The notes beneath the pieces were generated by a model. The model was not told where the DNA came from. It saw only the letters and a program-made list of their open reading frames with translations, and made no database searches. Made by a program: the position numbers and the translations under genes. Below, one piece after another: positions 7,355 through 15,975 of a DNA stretch of 64,000 nucleotides; the first letter of the stretch is position 1, and every line of letters starts with the position of its first letter. Location: positions 1 to 64,000 of the forward strand of contig JAITWK010000022.1 in NCBI GenBank assembly GCA_031285295.1, read 5' to 3'. The stretch comes from Deltaproteobacteria bacterium (lineage in GTDB: Bacteria > Desulfobacterota > Desulfovibrionia > Desulfovibrionales > Desulfovibrionaceae).

Positions 7355-8677
7355 TTAATTTTGCAAGCTGTAGTACATGCCGGGCAAACGCCTAAGCACG
7401 CCCTTTATTTCCAGCATCGAAAGAGTCGCGCTAAGCCTGGAAACCTGTATGGCAAGTCCGGCGGCCAGTTCATCCACGTGGCAACGCTCTTTGCCACGAA
7501 TAAAAGTTGCCACCATCGTTTCATCAGACGTCAGCGCCACTACGGCTTCAGACGGCGTTGAATCCACCGAAATCGGTGTCTCCGTTGAAATAAGACCTTG
7601 TTCAGGTTTAGAATCCATACCATGTTTGCTTTGATTCGTCCAAGGCAGAATACCTGGTTCCGGCACTAACGTTGAGTTATTTATATAATCCAATTTTTCT
7701 TGCAGTTCCGCTCCAAGTATCGGCGTCAGATCCAACAACACATCCTCGGCAGAAAAAACCGGCTTGGCACCCCGGCGGATCAGTTCGCGGCAACCTTCGG
7801 AAGTAGAGGCCAATGTGCTGCCCGGCACGGCATATACGTCTCGATTTTGTTCCAGCGCATGCCTGGCGGTAATCAACGTGCCGCTGCGCGCCGCTGCTTC
7901 CACTACCAGCACGGCTTTGGACAATCCGCTGATGATGCGGTTACGCACGGGAAAGTTGTGCGCCAGAGGGGGAGTGCCAGGAAAAAACTCGGAAAGAATC
8001 AGGCCATGCATGCACATACGTTCGTAAAGATCGCGGTTATCAGTCGGATAAAGCACATCCACCCCGCAACCAAGCACAGCGATGGAACTTCCCACACCGG
8101 ATAGTCCGGCCAGATGCACGGTACGGTCAATCCCCCTGGCCAACCCGGAAACACAGGTAATACCTGCCTGCGTAAGACCACGCGCGATATTTTCAGCCAC
8201 CAGCGCTCCCTCTTTGGAGCATTTTCTGGCCCCGACAATCCCCACTGCCGTATTGTGCAGCAGGCCGGGATCGCCAAGGTAAAAAAGCAACAGGGGCGCA
8301 TCGGGAATTTCTTTCAAAATTTGCGGATAAGCGGGATCCGTATATAGCAGGACGCCAGCCTGCCCGGCCGGATCACCTGGATTAGCCAGCCCTGCCCGGC
8401 CTGATTGAGCGGAGCGGCCAAAGGATACGCTCTGAATGTTTTTCCAGGCAGCCTCGGCCTCGGTACGCCATGTGCCGCGTGTGAAATGCTCAAAAGAGGC
8501 TTCCTTAACGCCAGCCCGCGCCGCCCCCCAACGCTGCGCCTGCTGAACCGCTGCCTGGGCCGAGCCAAAAAAATCAACCAGCTTCTTGCGTTTTGCAGCG
8601 CCCAAACCGGCTACATGCAAAAGAACAAGGCTGGCCCAGAGTTCATTTTTTTGTTCGGTAGTTAAGCAGGAAAACAA
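7355..8677 (-). CDS. dprA: DNA-processing protein DprA
   Basis: DprA loads RecA on incoming single-stranded DNA during natural transformation. The 440-aa protein has a helical N-terminal region (LHVAGLGAAKRKKLVDFFGS), the Rossmann-like DprA domain with GIVGARKCSKEG, SGLARGIDRTVHLAGL, VLGCGVDVLYPTDN, FPVRNRIISGLSKAVLVVEA and SGTLITARHALEQ, and a C-terminal winged-helix domain (VDELAAGLAIQVSRLSATLS). A serine/threonine/proline-rich linker of about 45 residues separates the last two. The start appears to be TTG with GGAAAG upstream; no in-frame ATG fits. Confidence 0.93.
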   Translation of the reverse strand: MFSCLTTEQKNELWASLVLLHVAGLGAAKRKKLVDFFGSAQAAVQQAQRWGAARAGVKEASFEHFTRGTWRTEAEAAWKNIQSVSFGRSAQSGRAGLANPGDPAGQAGVLLYTDPAYPQILKEIPDAPLLLFYLGDPGLLHNTAVGIVGARKCSKEGALVAENIARGLTQAGITCVSGLARGIDRTVHLAGLSGVGSSIAVLGCGVDVLYPTDNRDLYERMCMHGLILSEFFPGTPPLAHNFPVRNRIISGLSKAVLVVEAAARSGTLITARHALEQNRDVYAVPGSTLASTSEGCRELIRRGAKPVFSAEDVLLDLTPILGAELQEKLDYINNSTLVPEPGILPWTNQSKHGMDSKPEQGLISTETPISVDSTPSEAVVALTSDETMVATFIRGKERCHVDELAAGLAIQVSRLSATLSMLEIKGVLRRLPGMYYSLQN

Positions 8678-8710
8678 GCGGAACTTTCCATAAAAAATTT
8701 ACTCCGTCCT

Positions 8711-9511
8711 TCAGCGCAGTCTCTCCAGAGCCTTCCTGGCCAAAGGAGCCGGTTCCGACTTTGGGTAGTATTCAAGCAACTGCTGCAAATAAAAACGGGC
8801 ATTTTGCGGATCGGACAGATGTTCATAGGAATAGCCGGTTTTCAGCAGCGCAGCCGCTGCTTTGTTATGTTCGGGATATTGCGCGGCCACATTCTGAAAA
8901 GCCAGAATAGCCTCACCGTAGCGTTTTTGTGTATAAAAACACTCACCCAGCCAGTATTCGGCATTGGGAGCGAGATCGCTTTGCGGATAAAGGCGCATGA
9001 AATCGGTAAACAACGCTTCGGCACCCTGCGCCTGGCCGCTGTCAAAAGTGGCCAGAGCGCGGTCATAAGCGGTACGCTCGGCGGATTTTGGACGGGCCGT
9101 CTGCGCGGTGGATTGGCTTGCGGTCTGTCCAGTGGAGGCCGCAGAAGATTTTGGTTGAGCTGCCTGTTCCGTGCTTTGCGCTGTGGCCTGCCCAGTTTTG
9201 ACCGCAGGAGTTTGCGCCACCGCTTTAGCCGCCGGGCTTGCGGAAGACGAAGCCTGTGCGCGAAGCGGCGCGGGCAGACGATCCAGCAGAGCTTCAAGCG
9301 TTCTTTGCTGACCATCCAGACGCATTTCGTGATCGGTCAGCTTTTCCTCGGCCAGCCTGAAACGGATATCCTGAATTTCCTGATCAATCTGGAGCTGTTC
9401 CACCGCCGCCCGGTATTCGGCCTCATTGGAGGAGCAGGCGGTCAACGCCGCAAAAAGAAGCAAAAAAGAACCGTATTTCGACATCAGAAAGAACTGCTTG
9501 AACTTAACCAT
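8711..9511 (-). CDS. cpoB: CpoB/YbgF-like TPR lipoprotein
   Basis: The 266-aa lipoprotein has lipobox LTAC (Cys26 from the chosen start). A coiled-coil region (about 30-85) and an A/Q/T/S-rich linker with repeated TGQ/TAQS units (about 95-145) come before C-terminal tetratricopeptide repeats from AYDRALATFDSGQAQGAEAL onward. CpoB coordinates peptidoglycan synthesis with outer-membrane constriction together with Tol-Pal, but no tol or pal gene is in this window. ATG 9511 is chosen because AGGGA lies seven bases upstream; earlier in-frame starts add a non-signal N-terminus. Confidence 0.82.
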   Translation of the reverse strand: MVKFKQFFLMSKYGSFLLLFAALTACSSNEAEYRAAVEQLQIDQEIQDIRFRLAEEKLTDHEMRLDGQQRTLEALLDRLPAPLRAQASSSASPAAKAVAQTPAVKTGQATAQSTEQAAQPKSSAASTGQTASQSTAQTARPKSAERTAYDRALATFDSGQAQGAEALFTDFMRLYPQSDLAPNAEYWLGECFYTQKRYGEAILAFQNVAAQYPEHNKAAAALLKTGYSYEHLSDPQNARFYLQQLLEYYPKSEPAPLARKALERLR

Positions 9512-9574
9512 TCTGATTCCCTGCTTCACATTCATTTTCCGGAAGAGCCGACTGCCAGCCGAACAGCAATGCTT

Positions 9575-9593
9575 TACAATGATAATAATTGTC
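9575..9593. promoter_or_regulatory. Fur-box-like palindrome
   Basis: ATGATAAT-A-ATTGTCAT is a near-perfect palindrome that matches the classic Fur box GATAATGATAATCATTATC at most positions. It lies between the divergent cpoB-like gene and the membrane-protein gene at 9770. A very similar sequence is found at 52994-53012. Function is inferred from the motif only. Confidence 0.5.
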
Positions 9594-9769
9594 ATATCAT
9601 AGGTCAATAATGAGTCGTTTTCAAGAATTATCATATCGATGGGGGCTATTCATAATTTAACCGGGATGACATGCGGCCAGCCTTGCCTGTATCCGGACTT
9701 TCGGGCATAAACACCCTTGTAGCCAAAGAAACCGCTTATTAAATACCTTACAATTATAGCGAGCAGCAC

Positions 9770-10759
9770 GTGGATTTCAGCAATCTTTTCGTTCAGGTTT
9801 TATTTGAAAGCCTGCTTTTGATTTTTCTTTCCGGTCTGGGCGTCTGCGCCTGGTTCTCCTTTGCTTTTAAAGTCGCGGAAGCGTCCGGCGGCAAAGCTTT
9901 TTACGGCAACCTGTCCGCGCAAGTATCGCAAACCGGCCTGTTGCTTGGTTTGCCTGTCGCTCTGTTTCTGGCTTTCCTGTTCGGTCATGGGCTTGATCTA
10001 AATACGGCAACCCTGTTTGCACAAGCCACGCCCCAGGCCAGCATTCAAAAGTTTTTTACCCCGCTTTTAACGATTTGCGTTCTGATCGGCACGATCATTT
10101 TGCAAACGATCTGCGTCATGGGGCGCAAGCCCCTGCGTAAAAATCGCTCCGCCCATGCCTTGCTGCTGCTGATCACCGCGCTTGCCGCCAGCTTTGCGGT
10201 CATGGCCTCGCTTTATCTGCTTAAAAATGGCGCGAATCCGGAATTGCTGCAAACTGGAGGCCTGAAAGAAATTTCCGGCCTGACGCTTTTTACAGCCAAC
10301 ATTTCGGTTTTGCTGGAGCAATTATCCAATCCGCTGGCCTGCTCCCTGGCTCTTTCGCTGATGGCCGCCTTCATTTGCTGCTCCCTGCTCATCTGCCTGT
10401 CCTGGATACTGGCCCGCCGCGCCATGGATGATTTTGGACGGGACTATTATAATTTTATTCTCAAACGCTGTTCCTGGCCGGCTTTTCTTTTTAGTCTGGC
10501 CTCGCTGATCGGTCAGGGCCTTTTGTCCGGCCTGCTCTGGCAGGACTTTATAAATTCCGGAAGCGCCTTGCTTTACTTGCCGCTTGCCGCAGCAGCCTTG
10601 CAGGGGTTATGCTGTGTTATCCTTGTGGTCACGGGTTTAAGCGCCGCGCCCCTGCGGCATAAACTCTGGCTTGTTTTAAGTTTGCCCGCGTTTGCCGCCG
10701 CCATCTACCTGGTAATCAGGCTTACGCACGAATTGCAGGCGCTACAGCTATTGTCCTGA
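9770..10759 (+). CDS. polytopic membrane protein of unknown function
   Basis: The 329-aa protein has about eight hydrophobic helices and short loops; the only longer polar stretch is about residues 80-95. I see no catalytic or transporter motif. The start is GTG at 9770, giving MDFSNLFVQVLFESLLLIFL. It is followed by a full-length copy of the dispersed intergenic repeat and then by the phosphofructokinase gene on the same strand, so co-transcription is possible. A Fur-like palindrome lies about 180 bases upstream. Confidence 0.75.
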   Translation: MDFSNLFVQVLFESLLLIFLSGLGVCAWFSFAFKVAEASGGKAFYGNLSAQVSQTGLLLGLPVALFLAFLFGHGLDLNTATLFAQATPQASIQKFFTPLLTICVLIGTIILQTICVMGRKPLRKNRSAHALLLLITALAASFAVMASLYLLKNGANPELLQTGGLKEISGLTLFTANISVLLEQLSNPLACSLALSLMAAFICCSLLICLSWILARRAMDDFGRDYYNFILKRCSWPAFLFSLASLIGQGLLSGLLWQDFINSGSALLYLPLAAAALQGLCCVILVVTGLSAAPLRHKLWLVLSLPAFAAAIYLVIRLTHELQALQLLS

Positions 10760-10769
10760 TCGATCAACA

Positions 10770-10830
10770 GGCAGTACCCAGGTTTGCCGTCATAGCCTGA
10801 CGCAGTATCACGGTAAAATCAGGCACTACC
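10770..10830. repeat. dispersed intergenic repeat, copy 3 (full palindromic form)
   Basis: Arms GGCAGTACC...TTTGCCGT and ACGGTAAA...GGCACTACC face each other across a CTGACGCAGTATC centre, so the whole 61-base element can fold into one long hairpin. Read on the minus strand, it matches copy 1 and the copy at 47084 closely. It fills the gap between the membrane-protein gene and pfkA. Confidence 0.75.
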
Positions 10831-10844
10831 AGAGAGGAGCAGTC

Positions 10845-12161
10845 ATGAGCAGCAAAAAAAACCTATTCAGCACCAAGATTACTACTCTCGGCCCGGCCAA
10901 GATAGCTTCCAAACTGCCCTATTATACTTTGCCGGATGAGGCTTCTGTCTCCTTTTTTCTGGACAGCGAAAGCGTGGAAGAATTGCACGACAAAGACGCT
11001 GTGCCGGTTACCTTTGAATTGGCCGGACCGCGCGAAAACCTTTACTTCGACTCCTCCAAGACCAAATGCGCCATTGTGACCTGCGGCGGGCTTTGCCCCG
11101 GCATCAACGATGTCATTCGCGCCATTGTCATGGAGGCCACCCACAACTATAAAGTACCCGCCATTCTGGGCATCAAATACGGCCTGGAAGGCTTTATTCC
11201 CAAATACAACCACGACGTCAAAGAGCTTCACCCCGGCAATGTGGCGGATATTCATATGTTTGGCGGTACCGAACTTGGCACCTCGCGCGGGCCGCAAAGC
11301 GCCGAGGAAATCGTGGACGCTCTGGAGCGCCTCAACGTCAGCGTTTTGTTCATGATTGGCGGAGACGGCACCATGAAGGCCACATCCAAAATAGTTGAAG
11401 AAGTTTCCGCGCGTGGCGATAAAATTTCCCTGATCGGCATTCCCAAAACCATTGATAACGACATCAACTTCATCAGCCAGAGCTTTGGCTTTGAAACCGC
11501 CGTGTTCAAGGCCACCGAGGCCATCCAGTGCGCCCATACCGAAGCCTTGGGAGCCAAAAACGGCATCGGCATCGTCAAGCTGATGGGCCGTGAATCCGGC
11601 TTTATCGCCGCTCATGCCAGCATGGCCTCCAAAGAGGTCAACTTTGTGCTGGTGCCGGAAGTGGAATTCCGCCTGGAAGGCGAAGGCGGACTTTTGCCCG
11701 CCCTGCACCAGCGCTTGCAGGAGCGCAGCCACGCAGTGCTGGTGGTGGCCGAAGGCGCGGGCCAGCATCTGCTGCCCTCCACCAACAAAACCGATGTTTC
11801 CGGCAATCCGATTCTGGGCGACATTACCAGCCTGTTGCGCGGAGAAATCAAAAAATATCTCGATAACCAAAAGATGGAACACACCATCAAGTATATCGAC
11901 CCCAGCTATATCATCCGCTCCATTCCCTCCAATGCCAACGACAAGGTTTATTGCGGCCTGCTGGGACAAAACGCCGTGCACGCGGCCATGGCCGGAAAAA
12001 CCGACATGGTGGTGGCCAAGTTCATGGATCGCTATGTGCATCTCCCGCTGGAACTGGTTACCAGAAAGCGGCGCAAACTGGACATCCGCTCCGCCTACTG
12101 GAACAGCGTGCTGGAATCCACCGGGCAGAGCGGCTTGTACGGCATGATGCCGTATGCTTGA
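10845..12161 (+). CDS. pfkA: 6-phosphofructokinase, group II/long type
   Basis: Phosphorylates fructose 6-phosphate in glycolysis. The 438-aa protein is longer than the 320-aa E. coli enzyme because of an N-terminal extension of about 75 residues. Key motifs are TCGGLCPGINDVIR, GGDGT (172-176), PKTIDND (200-206), MGRESGFIAAHASMA and the PEVEF box. Glycine rather than aspartate in GGDGT suggests ATP as donor rather than pyrophosphate, while the lysine of PKTIDND is shared with PPi enzymes and with long ATP-dependent enzymes. AGAGGAG precedes the ATG. The last 8 bases overlap the start of the AddA-like gene. Confidence 0.93.
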   Translation: MSSKKNLFSTKITTLGPAKIASKLPYYTLPDEASVSFFLDSESVEELHDKDAVPVTFELAGPRENLYFDSSKTKCAIVTCGGLCPGINDVIRAIVMEATHNYKVPAILGIKYGLEGFIPKYNHDVKELHPGNVADIHMFGGTELGTSRGPQSAEEIVDALERLNVSVLFMIGGDGTMKATSKIVEEVSARGDKISLIGIPKTIDNDINFISQSFGFETAVFKATEAIQCAHTEALGAKNGIGIVKLMGRESGFIAAHASMASKEVNFVLVPEVEFRLEGEGGLLPALHQRLQERSHAVLVVAEGAGQHLLPSTNKTDVSGNPILGDITSLLRGEIKKYLDNQKMEHTIKYIDPSYIIRSIPSNANDKVYCGLLGQNAVHAAMAGKTDMVVAKFMDRYVHLPLELVTRKRRKLDIRSAYWNSVLESTGQSGLYGMMPYA

Positions 12162-15100
12162 ACAAATCAAGGCTTCGGCCGGTTCCGGTAAAACCTACAC
12201 TCTGACCAGACGCTTTTTGCAGCTTCTGGCTGGTCTGGATTTTCAGGAACAGGATTCCGGTTGCACCGGAGCCTGCCGTCTGCCTGAACGTCCGCAAAAC
12301 AGCACCCCCCATGCCAGTTCAAATGATAACGGGCAGCCGGATTACCGGGCATTTCCGCAAAATACCACACCATCCGCCAGCACTCCCACCAGCACCCCCA
12401 TCAGGCGCGGCGTATTTTCCGAAATTCTGGCCATGACCTTCACCAACAAGGCCGCCGCCGAAATGAAATCCCGCGTGGTGGAAGCCCTGAAAGATCTTGT
12501 GCTGCGCCCTGCCGAGCCAAAGCCCGACACTATCGCGTCCGGCAAAGCTGATGATCTCGCACCATATAAACCTGACGATTTTTCGCCTGAGCAGGCCGCT
12601 GCCTGGCTGGATCTCATTCTTAAACGCTACGATTCCCTGAACATCCGCACCATCGACAGCCTGCTCACCCTGCTGGTGCGTCTTTCAGCCGCCCGTCTTA
12701 ATTTAGCGCCGGATTTTGAGGTGGTCTTCGACGATTCCGCCTATGTCGAACCACTATACGACGAACTTCTGGATCAGGCGGCAGCCGGTGAGGCCGAGGC
12801 CCTGGCTTTGTTTGAGGACTGCGCCGCCTATTACGCGCGGCAGGCGTATCAGACGCGCTTTCGCGGGTTTACTCCGCGTGGCGGCCTGCGTGAATATGTC
12901 CTTACCGCCCTGTTCAAAGCACAGGAAAAAGGCCGCCCGCCCTGCGCGAACGAACAACTTGTCCGGGCAAGGCTGGACGAAATCTCAAAACGGGTAGTCC
13001 TGGCTGCCGCGCAGTTGGAAAAACTGCTGATCAACAGTCCAATAAACTTAAACCAGCACTTTAATTCTTTTTTGGAAAAATGCCTGCAACATACGCCGGG
13101 AACGGATCTTCCAGCTTCCAAATATGCCTGCAAGCCGAGTTTTTGCGATTGCGTACTTAAAAAATCCAAAGAGCTGGTGGATGAAAAACTGGAAGCCGCT
13201 TATGCCGCTTTGTCCGCCACCCTGACCGAGCAGGCTGGGCGCAGCGGAGTTTATCGTTCCGCTCTGGATCTTCTGCCTTTTGCCAAAGCCTGCAAAATTT
13301 TAGACCCGCGCCTGCGTGCCCTGCGCGCTTCTTCCGGCAAACTGGCCGGAGCCATGCTGCCGGGGCTGGCCACTGAAGCGCTGGCTTGCGAATACGGTGT
13401 TTCCGAAGCTTGCTGCCGCATGGGTTCGCGCCTCTCCCACCTGCTCATTGACGAATTTCAGGATACCAGCAGGCGGCAATGGCAGGCCATTCTGCCGCTG
13501 GCTGAAGAGAGTCTCGCGCGTGGCGGTTCGCTGCGTTACGTGGGGGACGTTAAACAGGCTATCTACAGTTGGCGCGGCGGCGATTCCAGCCTGTTTGACG
13601 AAGTGGCCCGGCAGCCCGAACTGCGCGGCATGGAGCCGGAGCCGGTGTTCACAACACTGGAACACAACTGGCGTAGCGCACCGCAAGTTGTGAAACACAA
13701 CAACTCCTTCTTTTCCCGCCTGGCGGAAGAGGAATGCTCCCTGGCTGTGGCGAAAGCGCTGCTGCCCGCCAGTTACCCGCCAGAAGAACTGGAGCGGGCC
13801 GCTGCATCCATGCGCCAGGCTTTTGCCGGAACAGCGCAAAAAATACCGTTACAGGAAAAACCGGACCTCAAAAAGCCGGAAGGCTTTGTTTCCATACGCC
13901 GCCTGGACATTGCAAAAAGTGATGACGCGGCTGGCCCGGCCAGCGAAGAAAATACGGATGCCGAGGAATCCGGCGCTCCCAAAAACAAACCAGACGCCAG
14001 TTTCTCTGGCGTCAGCTCAAAACTAGACGCCAGTTTCTCTGGCGTCAGCTCAAAACTAGACACCGAAACATTACGCCTCCGCGCGGGCGAGGCCTTGCGC
14101 CAATTATTCCTTGAAGATTTGCTGCCGCGCCGCAAACCGGGAGAAATCGCCGTACTGACAAGGTCCGGCAAGGAAGCCGAATTCGTGGCCGAACAACTGC
14201 TGGCCCTTGGGGTAGGCGTTGTTACCGAACACAGTTTCAAGCTTGGGCAAAACCCGTTGATCCGCCGTCTGGTCGCTTTTTTGCACTTTATGGACTATCC
14301 GGGTGATGATCTCAACTTCTGGAATTTCGTCAGCGGGCCAGAATGCTTTGCCCGGGCAGCCGGTCTGGATGCTGCCGCTCTTGACACCTGGCTGGCGGGC
14401 GTCAGCCAGGAGCGCAAGCGCGATGAAGCCTTGCGCGGCAAGCCGCTTTACGCCTTTTTCCGCCGTGACTTCCCGGCTGCCTGGAGTTTTTTGCTGGAAC
14501 CCTTCCACAATCAGGCCGGACTGTTAAGTGCCTATGACGCCATAAGCGAACTTTATGACCGGTACGGACTTTTGGATCTGCCAAATGAGCGCGGCGGGCA
14601 AAGCGAACCGGGCAGAGAAAACGAGCAGTACAAGCAAAACGCATCTTGCGGGCAAAATGAGCCGCAGGCGCAAAACGGGCGTACCGTCTGGTTGCGGCGT
14701 TTCCTGGAGCTTTTGCACAGCGCTGGCAAGCAGGGGCACTCATCCCCCGCCGCTTTTCTGGAATTTTGGGCCGACGCCGGTTCCGAAGAAAAAATCCCCA
14801 TGCCGGAAACGCCGGACGCGGTGCGGATCATGACTCTGCATAAAGCCAAGGGGCTGGAGTTTCCAGTGGTTGTCATGCCTTTTCACCGTTTCAGCGATTA
14901 CGGCCAGGCGGAAATCAACTTTTTCGATTTTGAGGGGCAAACCTGGCTGGTGAAAGACGGCCCGGCTCTGGGCAGTCATTATTACGCGCAAAAGCGCATA
15001 GACGCTTTGGAAAAAATGCACCTGCTCTATGTAGGCTGGACCAGAGCGGCTGAGGAACTGCACCTTTTTATTGGCGGCAGCGATTATGATCGCACTACCT

Positions 15101-15975
15101 CCGGTCTGCCACGCGCTCTGGATTATCTGTTCGAAGCTTTTGATTTTGACGAAAACGGCTGTTACCAAAGCGGCATCCGGCCCGGACTGGAATTGCTTGC
15201 TCAAGTACCGCTTGAAGTAAGCGCCGGGATAGCTACAGCCCCAGAAGCAAGTACTGGCGCCGTAACAGGGATTGATGCCGAATCGAGGGCTGATACAAAA
15301 GCAAGCCCTGACACCGCGGCTGAAGCAATTAACGTTTCAGGCACACATGGCTTTGGATACGGTGAGCTTGACGAAGACTGGCGCCCCATGCGCTGGCTGC
15401 CCCGTTTGAAAATTTTCCGCAATCCGGTACCGGAAACAGTTTATGACGAGCGCACGCGTGGCCTTTTTTTGCACGCCTGCCTGGAAAACCTCTATTTGCC
15501 GGAAAACGCCGGCACAAATAACAATCACGAGACAGACAATATCCTTGTGGATCGTTGCGTACGCAATGCTGTGGATTACACCCTGCATGGCTTTTCGCTG
15601 CCGTTTTTGGATTTGGACAAGGCCAAGGATGAGGCCATACAAAACCTGCTCTGGCTCTGCGCTCAGGAGGGGCCACGCCGCTGGCTGCAACAGGGTAGGC
15701 GTGAGCAATCCCTGCTGGGTTATCAGCGCGATGCAGAGGCGGGCAAGGCGGGCGGGCAAGCCGAATTGCGCCGCGTGGATTTGCTGGTAGAGGAAGCAAA
15801 CGGACTATTGTTGGTGGAATATAAAAGCGGCCAGCCGCAGCCGGAACATTACGAGCAAATCCGGCATTATATTGATCTGGTGGCCGCAAGCAGCCGGGGA
15901 CAGGAAAAAACTGTGCGTGGAGCCTTGATCTATCTTGACCAGCGCCGCATCGAAATGATTGAGGGCAAGATATGA
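12154..15975 (+). CDS. addA: AddA-like UvrD-family helicase/exonuclease subunit
   Basis: The 1273-aa protein is the helicase-nuclease subunit of a double-strand-break resection enzyme. Helicase motifs in order: Walker A ASAGSGKT (7-14), FTNKAAAEM, LLIDEFQDTSR, GDVKQAIYSWRGGD, LEHNWRS, and VRIMTLHKAKGLEFPVVV. The C-terminal nuclease domain shows GLFLHACLENL and RRVDLLVEE followed by LLLVEYKSGQ (PD-(D/E)XK type). Low-complexity inserts are seen near residues 45-85 and 590-640. The second contains an 11-residue unit, DASFSGVSSKL, present twice as perfect DNA repeats. The start overlaps pfkA; the stop overlaps the next gene (ATGA). Confidence 0.92.
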   Translation: MLEQIKASAGSGKTYTLTRRFLQLLAGLDFQEQDSGCTGACRLPERPQNSTPHASSNDNGQPDYRAFPQNTTPSASTPTSTPIRRGVFSEILAMTFTNKAAAEMKSRVVEALKDLVLRPAEPKPDTIASGKADDLAPYKPDDFSPEQAAAWLDLILKRYDSLNIRTIDSLLTLLVRLSAARLNLAPDFEVVFDDSAYVEPLYDELLDQAAAGEAEALALFEDCAAYYARQAYQTRFRGFTPRGGLREYVLTALFKAQEKGRPPCANEQLVRARLDEISKRVVLAAAQLEKLLINSPINLNQHFNSFLEKCLQHTPGTDLPASKYACKPSFCDCVLKKSKELVDEKLEAAYAALSATLTEQAGRSGVYRSALDLLPFAKACKILDPRLRALRASSGKLAGAMLPGLATEALACEYGVSEACCRMGSRLSHLLIDEFQDTSRRQWQAILPLAEESLARGGSLRYVGDVKQAIYSWRGGDSSLFDEVARQPELRGMEPEPVFTTLEHNWRSAPQVVKHNNSFFSRLAEEECSLAVAKALLPASYPPEELERAAASMRQAFAGTAQKIPLQEKPDLKKPEGFVSIRRLDIAKSDDAAGPASEENTDAEESGAPKNKPDASFSGVSSKLDASFSGVSSKLDTETLRLRAGEALRQLFLEDLLPRRKPGEIAVLTRSGKEAEFVAEQLLALGVGVVTEHSFKLGQNPLIRRLVAFLHFMDYPGDDLNFWNFVSGPECFARAAGLDAAALDTWLAGVSQERKRDEALRGKPLYAFFRRDFPAAWSFLLEPFHNQAGLLSAYDAISELYDRYGLLDLPNERGGQSEPGRENEQYKQNASCGQNEPQAQNGRTVWLRRFLELLHSAGKQGHSSPAAFLEFWADAGSEEKIPMPETPDAVRIMTLHKAKGLEFPVVVMPFHRFSDYGQAEINFFDFEGQTWLVKDGPALGSHYYAQKRIDALEKMHLLYVGWTRAAEELHLFIGGSDYDRTTSGLPRALDYLFEAFDFDENGCYQSGIRPGLELLAQVPLEVSAGIATAPEASTGAVTGIDAESRADTKASPDTAAEAINVSGTHGFGYGELDEDWRPMRWLPRLKIFRNPVPETVYDERTRGLFLHACLENLYLPENAGTNNNHETDNILVDRCVRNAVDYTLHGFSLPFLDLDKAKDEAIQNLLWLCAQEGPRRWLQQGRREQSLLGYQRDAEAGKAGGQAELRRVDLLVEEANGLLLVEYKSGQPQPEHYEQIRHYIDLVAASSRGQEKTVRGALIYLDQRRIEMIEGKI
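13993..14058 (+). repeat. 33-base direct repeat with internal hairpin inside addA
   Basis: Two copies of a unit containing GACGCCAG-TTTCT-CTGGCGTC (13993-14013 and 14026-14046) lie 33 bases apart. Each unit is itself a perfect 8-base inverted repeat with a 5-base loop. The repeat is in frame and adds 11 residues per copy to a disordered linker. Confidence 0.85.

Noticed and set aside
9535-9634. Longer N-terminus for the cpoB-like protein
   Set aside because: It would place a Fur-like palindrome inside the gene and spoil the lipoprotein signal peptide.
11358-11372. Pyrophosphate-dependent phosphofructokinase
   Set aside because: The motif is GGDGT rather than GGDDT, which favours ATP as donor.
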